From contig CM068541.1 in NCBI GenBank assembly GCA_035048495.1, positions 6,579,929 through 6,643,928 on the forward strand: a stretch of 64,000 nucleotides of DNA. The letters are read 5' to 3'. A program made the translations under genes and the position numbers. Positions 32,880 through 45,400 of this stretch are shown here, piece after piece (position 1 is the stretch's first letter; the number at the start of each line of letters is the position of its first letter). The notes beneath the pieces are model-generated. The model was not told where the DNA came from, ran no database searches, and was given only the letters and a program-made list of their open reading frames with translations. The DNA comes from Euptelea pleiosperma (lineage: Eukaryota; Streptophyta; Magnoliopsida; Ranunculales; Eupteleaceae).

Positions 32880-33300
32880 CTCCATGGTAATTCGATAAGT
32901 GCGGGGTTTTTTCTTTGACTCTTTCGGGATTTGTTGGATCCCCCCAAAACGGTTCTTCGGACTACACGTAGTTGGACGTATTTGTGTTTTCCTCTATGTA
33001 GTCGGGGGCTTTGGTGCCTTCTTTCCTCTGTGGTTTGGTGGGGACTGTGGAAGGAGATGGATAGCAGATTCATCAAAGGGAAGGAAGCTTCTAGTTTCGA
33101 CATTATCTTATCTATCAAGGCTCCTATCTTCCTATGGTCTAAGATGTACAAAAAAATGCAAGGGGTTGTCCTTCGAGAACTTGGTTTTTAGATGGGAAAC
33201 TATTGCGGAAAGGGGCAATTAAGGGCACTTTTTTTTTTTTTGGCTTTTTGGATGTCAGCTCGATCTCCAATTTCGTCTCGATTGTAATCTTTTTTCTTAA
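32880..33300 (+). mobile_element. LINE fragment (zf-RVT region)
   Basis: Codons give WTYLCFPLCSRGLWC then VVWWGLWKEMDSRFIKGKEA, the Trp-rich zf-RVT region near the C-terminus of plant LINEs, with a 3' trailer TCTCGATTGTAATCTTTTTTC. It is frameshifted and truncated. Confidence 0.6.
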
Positions 33301-33329
33301 TACCATTTAACCATATTAAAAAATTCATC

Positions 33330-33745
33330 AACTGACCAGACATAGTACTCCAAAATATCCTTCAAATTTTAAATATTAACAATGTTAGCTCAAAACATAA
33401 AAAATGAAGAGATCATCTGCAAAGCAAGTGAGAAATTGATGGGCTTCTCCTTCTCGCTGTATTCCATGGATGTTATTAGATGCTTCAGCTTTTGCCAATA
33501 TCCAAGAGTCTCTCAGTACATAAGATAAATAAATAGGGAGAGAGTGGTCACCTTGTCTAAGACCACGAGATGGCTAAAATACGCCCACTGGGGATCCATT
33601 AAGAAGTGAAAACGAGTTGTTATCATTCATTGCTTAATCAAATTCCTAAATTTTTCCGAAAGCCCAAACAATTTAGAATATGGAGGAGAAAATCCCATTC
33701 AATTTTGTCATATGCCTCGGCCATATCAAATTTTATGGCCTTCGA
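33330..33745 (-). mobile_element. LINE reverse-transcriptase fragment, opposite orientation
   Basis: The minus strand reads AIKFDMAEAYDKIEWDFLL, LNCLGFRKN, GLRQGDHSLPIYL and ADDLF-like sequence. These are RT motifs of plant LINEs (K.D...AYD..EW, G.RQGD, ADD). Stops interrupt it. It points against the fragment at 32.9 kb, so the two come from separate insertions or an inversion. Confidence 0.65.
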
Positions 33746-33979
33746 GCTAGAGTAGAAATGTGGAAGAATTTAGTATTTCTATCCCCATCCTTTAACCAGA
33801 TTTCTCGAGACTTTTGAGGCCAAAACATTTCTTCTTTCAGAAGAAGATCATCGAGCTATAAGATGAGAAGAGATTACTGATGTGATTGTCCAATCGTTCG
33901 ACAAAATAACTTCAATGGTACTGATGTGTTGTCCAAAGTCAACTTGAGGTCTAGCCACATTCGCGATGAATTTTCCTAT

Positions 33980-34240
33980 GGGGTGCATAAAATGGCACCA
34001 CGTGGCACAATCTTTTCAGGCCCTCCTCATGATGGACCTACACACCAACAATCAGCCTGATTGGCAATTCTAGCTATTCAATCCAAGTTCCCAGAAATAA
34101 CCTCATGAAAAATGTTCCATTCCAATGGCTAGAGATTGCCAATCAGGATGATTGTTGGAGTGTAGGACCATAAAGGGGTGGGCAAAATCATTCATGGATC
34201 GGTGGGCCCAAAAATAGAGTGCCACGTTGTACACTTTTAT
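33980..34240. mobile_element. Foldback MITE, diverged relative of family A
   Basis: CACCACGTGGCACAATC, ACACCAACAATCAGCCTGAT and TGGCAATTCTAGC on the left; CTAGAGATTGCCAATCAGGA, GATTGTTGGAGTGTAGG and GTGCCACGTTG on the right. About 260 bp. Confidence 0.6.
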
Positions 34241-37200
34241 GAACCCCACAACAAAATTTCTCCTCGGGGTAAATTTTCTCCTTTGAATACGGGGACAATT
34301 GCAACGCACACAACCAAGTTTCCAATCGTTCTCAATCTGCTTTTTTTGGACGCTGATCCACAATTTTGAAGCTTTTGTCTTATTTAAGACAATACTGTTG
34401 CTCTGTGGTGTCTTATTTTGAGTGGGACTAATCCCTCCAGTCATACACCGACCCCACGGAAGTTTCCCTATGTACAACTGGGTAAAATTGGTAGGCCAGA
34501 CGGTTTTGAACACACGATCAGATGGAGCTAACTCCTATCACAGTTTTACCGCCGCAACAACACCCGTGTTCAACAATCAACGACACACGAAGATTATGCT
34601 TACATTGTTCGAACGTGACCTGACATGAGTGTCTACCAAATGCATGCTCCCTGGCAGTCACAATTTCTCAGCACCACTGGCACCCAGATGCGAAGAGGGT
34701 TGGTTCAACCGTTCCACTTAGTCTTCACAAAAGGGATACAGGATAAAGCCCTTTGATCCATACAGGATGTACTCCTCTCAGATTCTAAATAAAACTTCTT
34801 CTCTGTTGGCAACACCACTCAACTCCGACTTATTAAACATCTGCTCCCAGCAGAAAACAAAGTGCTGTTTGAGGAACAGTGAACACTACTACGGTAGCCA
34901 AGCTTAGAAGGCCGGCTCACTGGTTATAGAAACCTGCGGAGAGAAAACGTAAGCGAGCATCACACTACAGCTTGCAACCTTACACATGCAGGCATGCTTC
35001 ACTTTTCAAACTCTGCCAAAAGCTTTTAGTAAAACTTACCAGGTCAGCTGCTAGCTTCTCAGTAGTAGCTTACACCCTTCCATCACCCTTCCTATATGGA
35101 ACTGGTGGGAGCTAAACCTTCATCAAATACTGGGTTCGTTTGAGAACTCTTAAATAAGAAATTTCAAAGAAGGAATGGAAAAACATCAAGAAAACATTTA
35201 TCGACTCAAAGAAGCAAAAGGGTCGTGACTGCTAAATGGAAAAGCAAAGATTCCAAAAGCTTGGTGTCATCCTAAATAAAGCTCCCAAAGCTGACTCAAG
35301 TCTACAACAACATCCATCACCCTACAAATGATTGAAGCTACTACAGCGCAGAACTTCTGGAAAATGTAGAGAGAAAGTTGGCTTTTCTAAAAGTTACAAT
35401 CTTAAGCCTGAAAGTTATCTACTAGAACCCAATTACATCTTGATGTTATTCAGAAATAACAAGGATAAAATCTAACACACTCACTCTTGTCCTTCAATGT
35501 GAAGAAAACCAGCCAATTAACTCCATTGATTAGAACCACATTTAATGGGCTCAACAGCATGATGAGAGAGCCCTGATCATCAAGGGCTTTAGCTCATTAA
35601 CACTTGTTTCATACACAGAAAATACACCTTCCCAATTCCAAAAAACAAATAAGGTGTAATACAGAGAAACTCAAAAGCCCATACAAAAGCAAGCTCTAAA
35701 GCATCTATTTGCAACTCCTGAATATGTCACGAATTCTTTCAAATATGTTTACTTCTTCAGCTGAATTTCATTCTTGTGAGGAAGTTTACCCTCACCTATT
35801 GTATGCCCCAACGGAAAGTCATACTCAATCTCTCGAGGGTTTCATTACAAGAATAAGGCTATAAATAATGAAACAAGGAGCACTATTTCCCACCTTAGTT
35901 GTGAGGGACGCAATGGTTAGGAAGCAAAGAAAAAGCACCAAAGTTTAACCCTTAAAATACATTTTCCTATCATCGTGAACCTAGTACAATGCAGAAACAA
36001 GGACTAAATGTCCTTCCAAAAGTTTGACAATATTATTTTGACAGGATGTAATGCTGCTATTGTTGCTCTTTGGTAAGCAAAGGAAGCAATGATCCTTACA
36101 GAACAACAAACAATATTCTTAGTGTAAGTGATAACGTAAACCAAGCAAAAGAAAAATACTGAATGAAAAGGGACATGAAGGGGTGTTGGAACTAACAGAG
36201 GAATCAGAAGTAAAGCTGCTCGAGTGCAGGCCAATTGGGTTTGAAGTAACGGTAGCCTTTCAGTCTTCGTCACCGAGGAACTGCAAAGTCTTGGTAATGT
36301 ACAGAAGGAAATACAGGAAGATAATTAGCACAGGGAAAAAATGTTGAGTAACAAACAAGCATCAAACACGTGGGAGAAACAAAAGTTAAGCTGGGACAAT
36401 CACTAAAATTCAGCCAGGCAAATATTAACAAGCAAAAGAGGAGAACAAGAACACATCATGTTCCAGCTAAGGAGTTAATAATACTTCAACAAATCAGGGG
36501 AAGTGATGATGACTTTTGAAGTGCTCTAGAACGTTACTATGTAATCATGTGTATAAGAATAGCAGTTGGAGTTAGGAATAAGTAGCCGGCCGTTAGATGC
36601 TCCTGTAACAGGGAAACTCAACTGCAAGCCAGCTCTCACAACCAGATTACACCCTTACAGGCTTCTGTTTCCATATCTTTCCCAATTCCCCGCCATTCAG
36701 AATATATCTTCAAACCCAAGTGAAATCAACATACCTCAAGTCATAAAAATCCCATCAAATGAAGACTCAAAAGGCACTATTATATTTAATGTCTTATAAG
36801 ATAGCATGATAGGAAGATCTTAATTGAAAGATCATATTGTTGTGCTCCCCTATGCCATATCAAAACATGAAATGGAAGAATCTACCCAAAGGTCCTATAG
36901 ACCAAAAAAAAAACCAGCAAACATATCATCAATTAGAATAAGATTTTAAAAGTGATGTGGTGGAAAGAGAAATTGCTTTTTAAAATTTTCTTCACGTAAT
37001 ACACGTGTTTGAAACAAGTAGCTTCCCTGGATTAAATTATGATTTGTTAATATTTTGCAAAGCAATATAATCCAAGTAAACTCAATCCATGAACACTGCA
37101 ATATTGGGAATTTGAGGAATTCCACCGTCCTCCTGACAGAAAATTTACCGAAAGAAACCATGCAGAAAATGCTTTATGACCTCACACCATACTCTCATCT

Positions 37201-37601
37201 CTCAAGTTCCTCGAGTGATTTCCTCTCCGTTTCCTCAACCAATAGTGCTTTCAAAAGAAGAAATCTATGATTTTACCTAGCATAAAGCTATAGCAATTCT
37301 TGAGATCGTATTTAACAACTATCAAATGTATTTGGCAGAAGAATTTCTTATTTCCCTCCATACCACGAAGCAGAATACACCATGGAATATAAAGTTAACA
37401 CAAACAGATGAGAAGATAACTCAAATACAGCAACAAATAGTCCAAAAATGCGCACTACAGCAGTCACTAACTTAATTCAATTGGTTTGTATAGCTGCTCA
37501 GTACACAGTTCAGAATAACTAGGCTTCAAGGACTTTTGCCTTCTTAAAGTGAGAGAAAAATCCTAGGCATTTATTTCCCCTTGTTCAGACAATGGGCCTC
37601 G
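34241..37601. other. 3.4 kb without a recognised gene
   Basis: Unique-looking, moderately AT-rich DNA with no strong ORF or element ends. It may include 3' UTR or alternative 3' exons of the NFD6-like gene: on the minus strand an acceptor at 36281 (TTTGCAG|TTCCTCGGTGA) would give an alternative end, Val-Pro-Arg-stop. Confidence 0.4.
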
Positions 37602-38416
37602 TCACAACGGTAATGCAAGCCCTATAACATGAAATAGAAAAACAAGTCAGAATACACATCAGTACATGGAGAAATTCGCGACCACCATTATTAATTAACA
37701 TGTTAAAAAACTATAGGATTGGAAAACTACGAATTGGCCGATGTATTTGTGAAAAAATTCAAGAATGACAAATAAAGACTAAACGCAAGAAAGTTAATCG
37801 CAGCAAATAAAATACAAAAAATTAATGAAAAATACACCCACGCACAGAAAACAAAAAAGACACAAACATTGTTCTTTGCTTTTTATGAGAAACATATTTA
37901 GTTATCTCCAGCTACCGATATTTCTCCATCCATAATAAGAGAGGGAAATAAAGATATCAAACAGTAGATGAACACCAGTATTCTAACTCGTCTTATCTTC
38001 AGAGTAATTGTGAAGCAATGAAAGCTATTAAAGAGAGTGAGCTTTCAAAAAATGAAGAAATGAAGTACCTTGAGAGAGCCAACTCCAGCAACTGGAGTCG
38101 ACTGCGATGATGGATTTGAGACGAGCGGAAGCAATGGCGCTGTGGAGCGGCATTAGAGACTCCACGCTTCCTAACGCCATGGCAATCCTGAAAAACGAAG
38201 CAGAGAAAACTCTAATAACTTCAGAAGAAGAAATGAGTTGCAGACTCGATCGTGGAGGGCTATAGTTTACCTCGACGCGCAAGGAGCGGTTCTTGTGGGA
38301 CGAGGGAAGAGAGGCGTGGCTTTGGGAGTTAGGGTTCTCGTTACTAGGGTTTTAGACCGCACGACAGCAAGTGAGCTCGCACCCGCCTTTGCAGCAGATC
38401 TGCAAAGTGAAGCCAT
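37602..38416 (-). CDS. NUCLEAR FUSION DEFECTIVE 6-like small organellar protein
   Basis: Three coding exons, 38416-38271, 38187-38069 and 37621-37602, join in phase (146+119+20 nt) to 94 residues. The N-terminus MASLCRSAAKAGASSLAVVR and a Ser/Thr/Arg-rich stretch form a mitochondrial or plastid transit peptide. The conserved core GSVESLMPLHSAIASARLKS and the ending SQGLALPL match the small plant NFD6-like family (VESLLPLH.A.ASA....., ...PQGISMPL), known for a role in organelle function and karyogamy. Exon sizes and the tiny last exon are usual for this family. AAACCCTA-like sequence (about 38480) lies upstream on the minus strand. The adjacent INCENP gene points the other way, with a 2.7-kb intergenic gap. 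No defect is seen. The exact paralog is not resolved. Confidence 0.85.
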
Positions 38417-38734
38417 CCCCTCCTTGGCGAGCTGAGTCTGAGAGAGAGAGAAAGTGAAGACACTGATGTAAAAAACCTTTAAACCCTACAAACAAGTTTT
38501 GCAATTTGTAACCTAAGTCGTGTTTTAGGCTTAGCCCGTGCTAACTGCTATGGGTAAGTTTATTGCTTATACAGTCTGCTTATAAATAAAGGCTTCTTTT
38601 CTTTAAAAAAAGTCATTTAAAAAAAAAAGTGGTTTTTTAGAAAATACTTATTTTACCCCTAAATGCATGAAAAACACTCATCAGCGTGATTTTTTTGGAG
38701 CGAGATTTACAAAGAGGTGGACCAAACATTCATA

Positions 38735-39110
38735 GGGATGTCACCTGAAGATGACCAAGTGATGTAGATAGAATTTAAAAAATGCCATCTGGCACAATCT
38801 TAGAGACCAATGACCACATGGCACAATCTTAAAGATTGATGGCCATATTGATGTTTGGTCCATCTCTAGTGGACCTACATCCCAAAAATCAACCTGATTG
38901 GTGGTTTTATAACTGTTAGATTTTTGTCTTTTTCATATATTGATTGTAAACCGTGGGATTCGAGCATTATTTTGGGTACTTAGATCCGACATCTAGACAT
39001 CACCAATCAAGCTGATTTTTCGGTCCTTGAGCCCACCTAGGGATGGACCAAAGATTCCTAAAGTCATTTGCCTCTAAGAGTGTGCCATGTGGTGTTTTTA
39101 TGTGCAACAT
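38735..39110. mobile_element. Foldback MITE (family A, diverged)
   Basis: CATATTGATGTTTGGTCCATC and ATCCCAAAAATCAACCTGAT on the left; CCAATCAAGCTGATTTTTCGG and ACCTAGGGATGGACCAAAG on the right. An extra partial duplication of the left end (GCACAATCTTAGAGACCAATG / GCACAATCTTAAAGATTGATG) is present. Confidence 0.65.
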
Positions 39111-39726
39111 GCATGCAATATTTGGTGCTACCAAATTCCTTTATTAATTTAATAATATTTTACAAAAAAAAAAAAAAAAGACACAACTACATTATAGTAA
39201 TATAGTTCCATAAAACATGTCAACCATAACAAAAAAAATGAAGATTTTACATAAACAATATGCCATCTAATCTGGAATGTTCCCATTAGCATGAGCTATA
39301 TTATTTGCTATTGAATATCGAATTCCTTCAATTTCAATTTGTTACTACCGTTGGACGCATCTTACTGGTTGAACTTCTCCATTAATGTTTTCTTTTTCAT
39401 TTCTCTCATTTACATCATTGAATATGAATTCATTGTTGTTGTATTGTTCCATCAACAAATTTGTAGCCATCTCCTAACGTATAAAATAGTTTATCACTAT
39501 ACATGCCACGACTATAAATATTTAGGTCCGATGAGGATACGAAGGCATAGTTTTGAAAATTGAAAAAGCGTGCCTTCAATATACCGAATACCGAAGCACT
39601 GCTCTATCGTGTTCTGTAGTAACAAACGATAATAATTGAATATCTTATTTCTTGTTCTTGTTTGATTGTCACGATAGAAGTCTTGGAGATGCTATCGTAC
39701 ACCATGAAATGATACCAAGTAACCAG

Positions 39727-39728
<2 letters not shown>

Positions 39729-39778
<50 letters not shown>
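39729..39778. repeat. (AT)n microsatellite
   Basis: About 25 uninterrupted AT dinucleotides between CCAGTC and TCTACTTATT. Confidence 0.95.
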
Positions 39779-39780
<2 letters not shown>

Positions 39781-40194
39781 TACTTATTAACGGACAAAAG
39801 GGCCTTCTTGTGTGCAAGCCTCGCGCTAAACCCCAATATCCCACAAATGCCCTTAGTTTTGCTTCTTTTCTTTTTTTCATTTTATTTACTTGACATGGAC
39901 TTTTTTATCTTTTTTTTGTGCCAAAAACACACGTCACCCTGCAGCTCATTCAGTGTTAAAAAAGTATAATAAATCCTTATTCCAAATGTGCCCTCGAGTT
40001 CCTTAAATTGGCAAAAAATATATTATTTTGATTTTTAAAATTTTTTAAATTTAGAACGGTACTTTGTTCATTTAATACTTTCACATTTCAACTCAATTAT
40101 ATAAGCAATTATTGTATTCAGACGTGACATTTAAACTCTATGGCTATAAAAATTTAGATGGTAAAGTTGTTCGATGATTGACTCACAATGTGAG

Positions 40195-40760
40195 ACATGT
40201 ATCACCATACCAAAGGCTACTGGTCGTATGGATATTTGGTCATTCCCTAGATGGACTTATATGGCAAAAATAAACCTAATTAGTGATTTCTAACATGTGG
40301 ATTATAATGATCAAAATCCACGATTACAAATAAATCAAGAAAAATACTCGGTTGTAAATTACTAATTAGGATGAATTTAGATATATAAGTCCAACCAAGG
40401 ATGGACAAAACATCCATATGGATTATCTATAAAATTGTGCTGCGTGGCTCATGATATGGCCCATCACTAATGGTGTCAAAACTCATTGTAATCGGAATGA
40501 ATTTTTGTAGGTAGGTCCACCTATAGATGGGCAAAACATCTATACAGTCAGTTGCACGTGCATGGTGGTGTCATTGGTCAAAAAATGAACCTCGAACTAT
40601 GTGTTAAATAGTAATGCAAGAAATCTAGAGTTGAAAATAAACCAGGAAAAATACTAATCCAATGGATAGAAATTGATGAATTTTCGTAGGTAGGTCCACC
40701 TAGATATGGAACATCTATACTGTGAGTGGTCTCTAAATGTGCACCACGTGTAAGGTGCAT
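40195..40760. mobile_element. Family-A MITE plus a second half copy
   Basis: About 40195-40450 is a palindromic copy (GTATGGATATTTGGTC ... GGATGGACAAAACATCCATA, then CTGCGTGGCTCATGA). About 40485-40760 repeats right-arm sequence (GTAGGTAGGTCCACCTA appears twice, near 40530 and 40690), ending ACCACGTGTAAGGTGCATGG. The same end, CACGTGTAAGGTGCACG, occurs at 56.93 kb, which supports a shared subfamily. Confidence 0.6.
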
Positions 40761-41134
40761 GGCGTTCCCCTGGTATTGTAAAAAAAAATTAGTGGCATCT
40801 GTTTGGGACTGTCCAAATTCCAAAATCAAAAGAGACCCTCGAAAGAAAGTGCAGTATTGCCAACGTACAAAACGATTTCTACCGTTGGATCATAGTCCCT
40901 AAATCCTCTCCGCGGTTCATCTGCTTTCCCTTACCGTAATATCACCCATGGCTCACGTTAGCAACGTCCCTAAGAAAACATTTCAAACTTTCAAAACGAT
41001 GTTTCGTTTCGGAGTCCTTCCCCCCGTCTCTCCTCTGTACAGGCAATGGCCCAAAACCCTCTTCACTCTCTCTCTCTCTGATCTCATTTTCTCTCTCATA
41101 GGGTTTTGAATTTAGTGAAGAGTTTTCACTGATA

Positions 41135-42391
41135 ATGTCAACTCTCGAGAAGCTCTTCGTTCAGATCTTCGACCGTAAGAACTGGATTGCAGATCAGCTT
41201 AAGCAACAAAGAGATTTATACGATCAGTATCTCGCTTCAACGCTTTTGAATAATGGAATTCGGCCTCCTTCGTGGCTCTGGAACGCTGGATTCGAGGCTG
41301 GAACTGCAAATCTCGAAGGTATCTTATTTTGTTTCGTCCCGGGGTTTCTCATTCTGGTTTTTTTCTATCCATAGTTGCAATCTCGTGTTAGGTTGTGTTG
41401 ATTTAGGTTTTTGTTTAGTCTTTGTTATTTTGTTCCTATTGTTACTTTCAGGGTTTTGTTGTTCCCTTGTTTGAATTGTTTGCTTACTTGGTTGAAATCG
41501 AGCGAGGAATGTTGATGATCTGGCCTGCAATCTCTCTCTCCCTCTCTTGAATTCCGTACGTTTTGGAAGTGATTTCGTTTGGTAACTTCAGTCAGTAGCC
41601 TTTGAAGCCATAATAATCTTTATTGCTTCTGCAGTTATCAAACTTCGAAATTTTGTTTTCTTCACTTTGCATTTATAAACCTGATTATGTAATTTGGACA
41701 TTTTTCACATGTTTTTTAAGTCAATGCTGAAACACCCAAGTTTGCAAACCTCTATGCAAGAGAAGAGCTTTAAGAGTAATCGATAACCTTGCAAATGAGA
41801 TGAATTTTCCTGTCATGGAAATGCTCCAATAAGCTTGAGTTCACAAGCTTTACTCCAACTTTTATCTCAATACATCTTCAGAGTGCGGACTATGTGGTTC
41901 CACTCTTCTTTAGCTGGAAGTTCATGAACAAACAGTTTATAAATTCACAAGAGGAAGAATTCTTGGAAAACATAAGTAGGCCCTAAATTATTCATGTTCT
42001 TCGAAGAAATTAAATATCTTGTGGTATGTCAAAAAGAAAATTTGTGAGTGTCAATATAAACATATGTGTGCATGTCCTGTTATTTTGACACGCCAAAAAA
42101 TGACACACAAAACTATATTCCTTGTGGGGCCCACACGGAGATGAGTTAAGGACTGGTTTTTTGTGAGGATGCTCTCCTCACAATGGAGAACATGTTCACA
42201 AAAAATCAGCCCATTCTGAAACTTCTAAACCTACAGATGTGTACCTCAAATTTACAGCAAAATGAATAGTTCATGTTTTCTCAACTTGTAACGCATTTTT
42301 CATGGGGCTAGAAGTGTCTGAATGAGCTGATTTTTTGTGAGCATGTTCTCCATGGTGAGGAGATCATCTTCATAAAATAATTGGTATGTCA

Positions 42392-42455
<64 letters not shown>

Positions 42456-45400
42456 ACAAGTAAATGTAGTAAAAGAAGCAGCAAGGCAGATTGTATTGTA
42501 AGGCTTTAATTTCTCACAAAAAAGTACACACCTCACAAGAAATTGATTTTTTTCTCTCACGAAGATATTGTGAATTCTTCAAGAAACTTTGACGTTTATA
42601 ATCTAATATATAGAATACTTAAGATTTCCAATTTTAGCATTTAAAAAAAAGAAATTTCACAGGATTTTTTGCATAATAAAATACCTAAAGAAACAAAAAT
42701 ATTTGAATTTTAAAAAAAATCTCATGAAAAAATATCCCTGAGAAATATATTTTATGACTATGCTACCATTCAGAACTTTTTGATCTTGTTTTTCCCTTTT
42801 CCACCTGGAATAAAGACAGGCATTTACTTGTGTTCACCTGATGTTCCTTGAATGGTTTATCTGGGAGACTGACCATGTTAAAAGGATTGCCCTAGCTGTC
42901 ATAATTTCCTCACCACCTATGACTCAGGCCCTTATGTAGCTGGGAAGCAACCCCCATCCACCTTCCTTGGTATGCTCAAAGCTCGACTTGCCTCTGATGA
43001 TTGCTTTCTTCATTGCAGGGTTTAAGAAAGAAGAGCTGATTTCATGCCTGCTATTCCCACCTCCAAGACCCAACATTCCTTCTTCCATTGCTCACAATAC
43101 TCTTTACAACAGGCCAGTTGTTACAGACAATAATGGACAACCTTCAGATGTATCTTTCACAGAAACTTGTGCTTCCAACAAATATTTTGATGCGGGGGAC
43201 TGGTCAACAGTGGTACCAAAGTGCCATCTTAACAATAGCGAGCTTCACCAGGAATCCGGCTTAAAGAATGTTCCTGAGCTAGATCCTACTATAACTTCTC
43301 CTCGAGAACAGACAGATGCAAGGATCTCTGAGACTTGTTTAGATCAATCATTGGCAACGCTCCAAAGGTCCAGGTCAAGGCAAAAGGCTCTAGAGCTTCG
43401 TAATAGTGTGAAAGCAAAATCAAAAAGATGCTCAAGCAAGGAAAATTGCAACAGTCTGTATAATGATAGTATTACAAGGAGTAGAACTTCTTGCCAACAG
43501 CCTAACCACGTCAAAGAGTTATTAGAACTGGATAACTCCTCTGGTATCACCAGTGAAGGTGGTGCTAGATTTACACTGCATAGATCCGCAACCCAACCGC
43601 TTAATTCTATTGACAAATCATTACATTTATTGCAGCCCTTAAACTGTGTTGAGGGAGATGCTGGCCTTCAGAATGCTATAGATACTCAAGTGGCCGTCCA
43701 AAGGTCCAGGTCAGGGCAAAAGGATCCAGAACTTTGTAATTTCATGGAAGCAAATACAGAAAAGCATCCAAGCAATGGAGATATTACCGATGAATGTAGA
43801 CACACAGGCTCTCAAATTACTTACCAGCAAATTGATTGTGTTGAAGGATTATTAAAGCCAGATAATCCCTCAGAAGTTCCCAGAGATAGAGTTACACGAT
43901 CTAGATCCATTTCCATGAATAAATCTTCCCAACTTGCAAAGCCATTACACTGGGCCCGTTGAAGGACATGACCTCCTGAAGGCATCAGACACTCAAGTGA
44001 CTACCAATGATGTTGGTGATATTGTTGACCGGGAAAGATGTACTGCTGTGATTGCTGTGACTGAGCTTCTTGTAAATGTGCCCGATGAAGCCCGTTCTAT
44101 CCATTCCGGGTCTAATACGGTTGGTGTTAGCCCTAGAGTAGCAATGGAATTTCTAGTCTCTAGGCTTCCTTCGAATAGTAGTACCTTTGTGGAGCCAAAG
44201 CAACTTGTTTTTTATGACATGGAGGAGTGCAGTTTGACTTTTTGTCCTGCTTTGGAAAAGGAAAAGCAAGACTGGTCACCAGAGACGAGATATACTTCAT
44301 TGGTTCCTGCTGAATCCTTACAGAATGTAACCATCTCCAATGATCTTCCTGAAAAATGTGACTTGTCCCTGGATGAGCTGTTGCTGGAGAAGGATCAAAC
44401 CATGGAAGTTGCGGACGGAGAAGGGGAAGTGAAAGCTTCTTCTGAAGCCCATGAAGAGGAGTGGCTTGAATTTATTGAGACGGAAAAATCTGAATGTCAT
44501 TTTTACCCTGCATCATCTACTGGCAAAGCTTCAAATTTATCTCCTCTGTCATCAAGTAACGTAACATCTGAGATTCATGAAAATGTTGTAGCTGATACAT
44601 CTCCAGAAAGCAACCAAATCTCAAAGCAGCCACCTGCTCCCTTAGATCATCTAACTTTTTTGCGAGTTGGTCGAAAAAGCTCATTGGCAAGACAACTGCA
44701 AGGAACAGTCAGGGCCTGTTTGGTATGTGAGAAAAAGAGTTCCGACGGAGAATATTTAGCCAGGCGAATATTATCTTGGCTAAATATTTGCTCATAGCAA
44801 TATTTAACAATGTTTGGTACGTGTACGAGCTAGCTCACTTCAGCTTACTTCATTTTCTTTCAATTTGAGTGGGTCCCACATATCAAAGTAAGTCAAAAAT
44901 AGGTTGGGTCAGTGCGGGAACCACATATTATGTCAAAGAATAAAAAAAAAATCATTTTTATCTTTTTTATATTTTAAAAAATTAATTTTTTTTGAAAATA
45001 GTGATTTTCCGGCGAGAAAATAAAATTTTCTCACCAAGGCATAATCGGCGTGAAAATATTTTCACAGGGGGGGGGGGGGGGGGGTGATCAAATGTTTTCC
45101 CGCCGCGGAGGGCAAATATGTGGGCCCGGCTAAATATTCGCCAAGGGCGGGTGGCTGCCAAACACCGCCGGGCGAATATTTGCGCGGCTAAATATTTTAT
45201 TTGCCCGCCGCGGTGCGTTACCAAACAGGCCCTCAATAGCAATTTTCCTGATGAAGATTTGTATCCACAGAGAGATAGCTTTGGCAAGAAATGTACTGGG
45301 AAGGTTGATGTGGTGCCTACTGAGATATTGCCCGAAGATTGGGAACCTGACATAGATGCATGTGATGGTCCTAAAAATTCAATGAGCATTGTTTTCAACG

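Noticed and set aside
34103..34513. 136-codon minus-strand ORF
   Set aside because: It overlaps a MITE arm and has no homology-like motifs, splice context or leader.
45118..45228. N-terminal part of an ORF continuing into the INCENP exon
   Set aside because: This part lies inside the inserted element. The homologous protein resumes only at 45229/45235.
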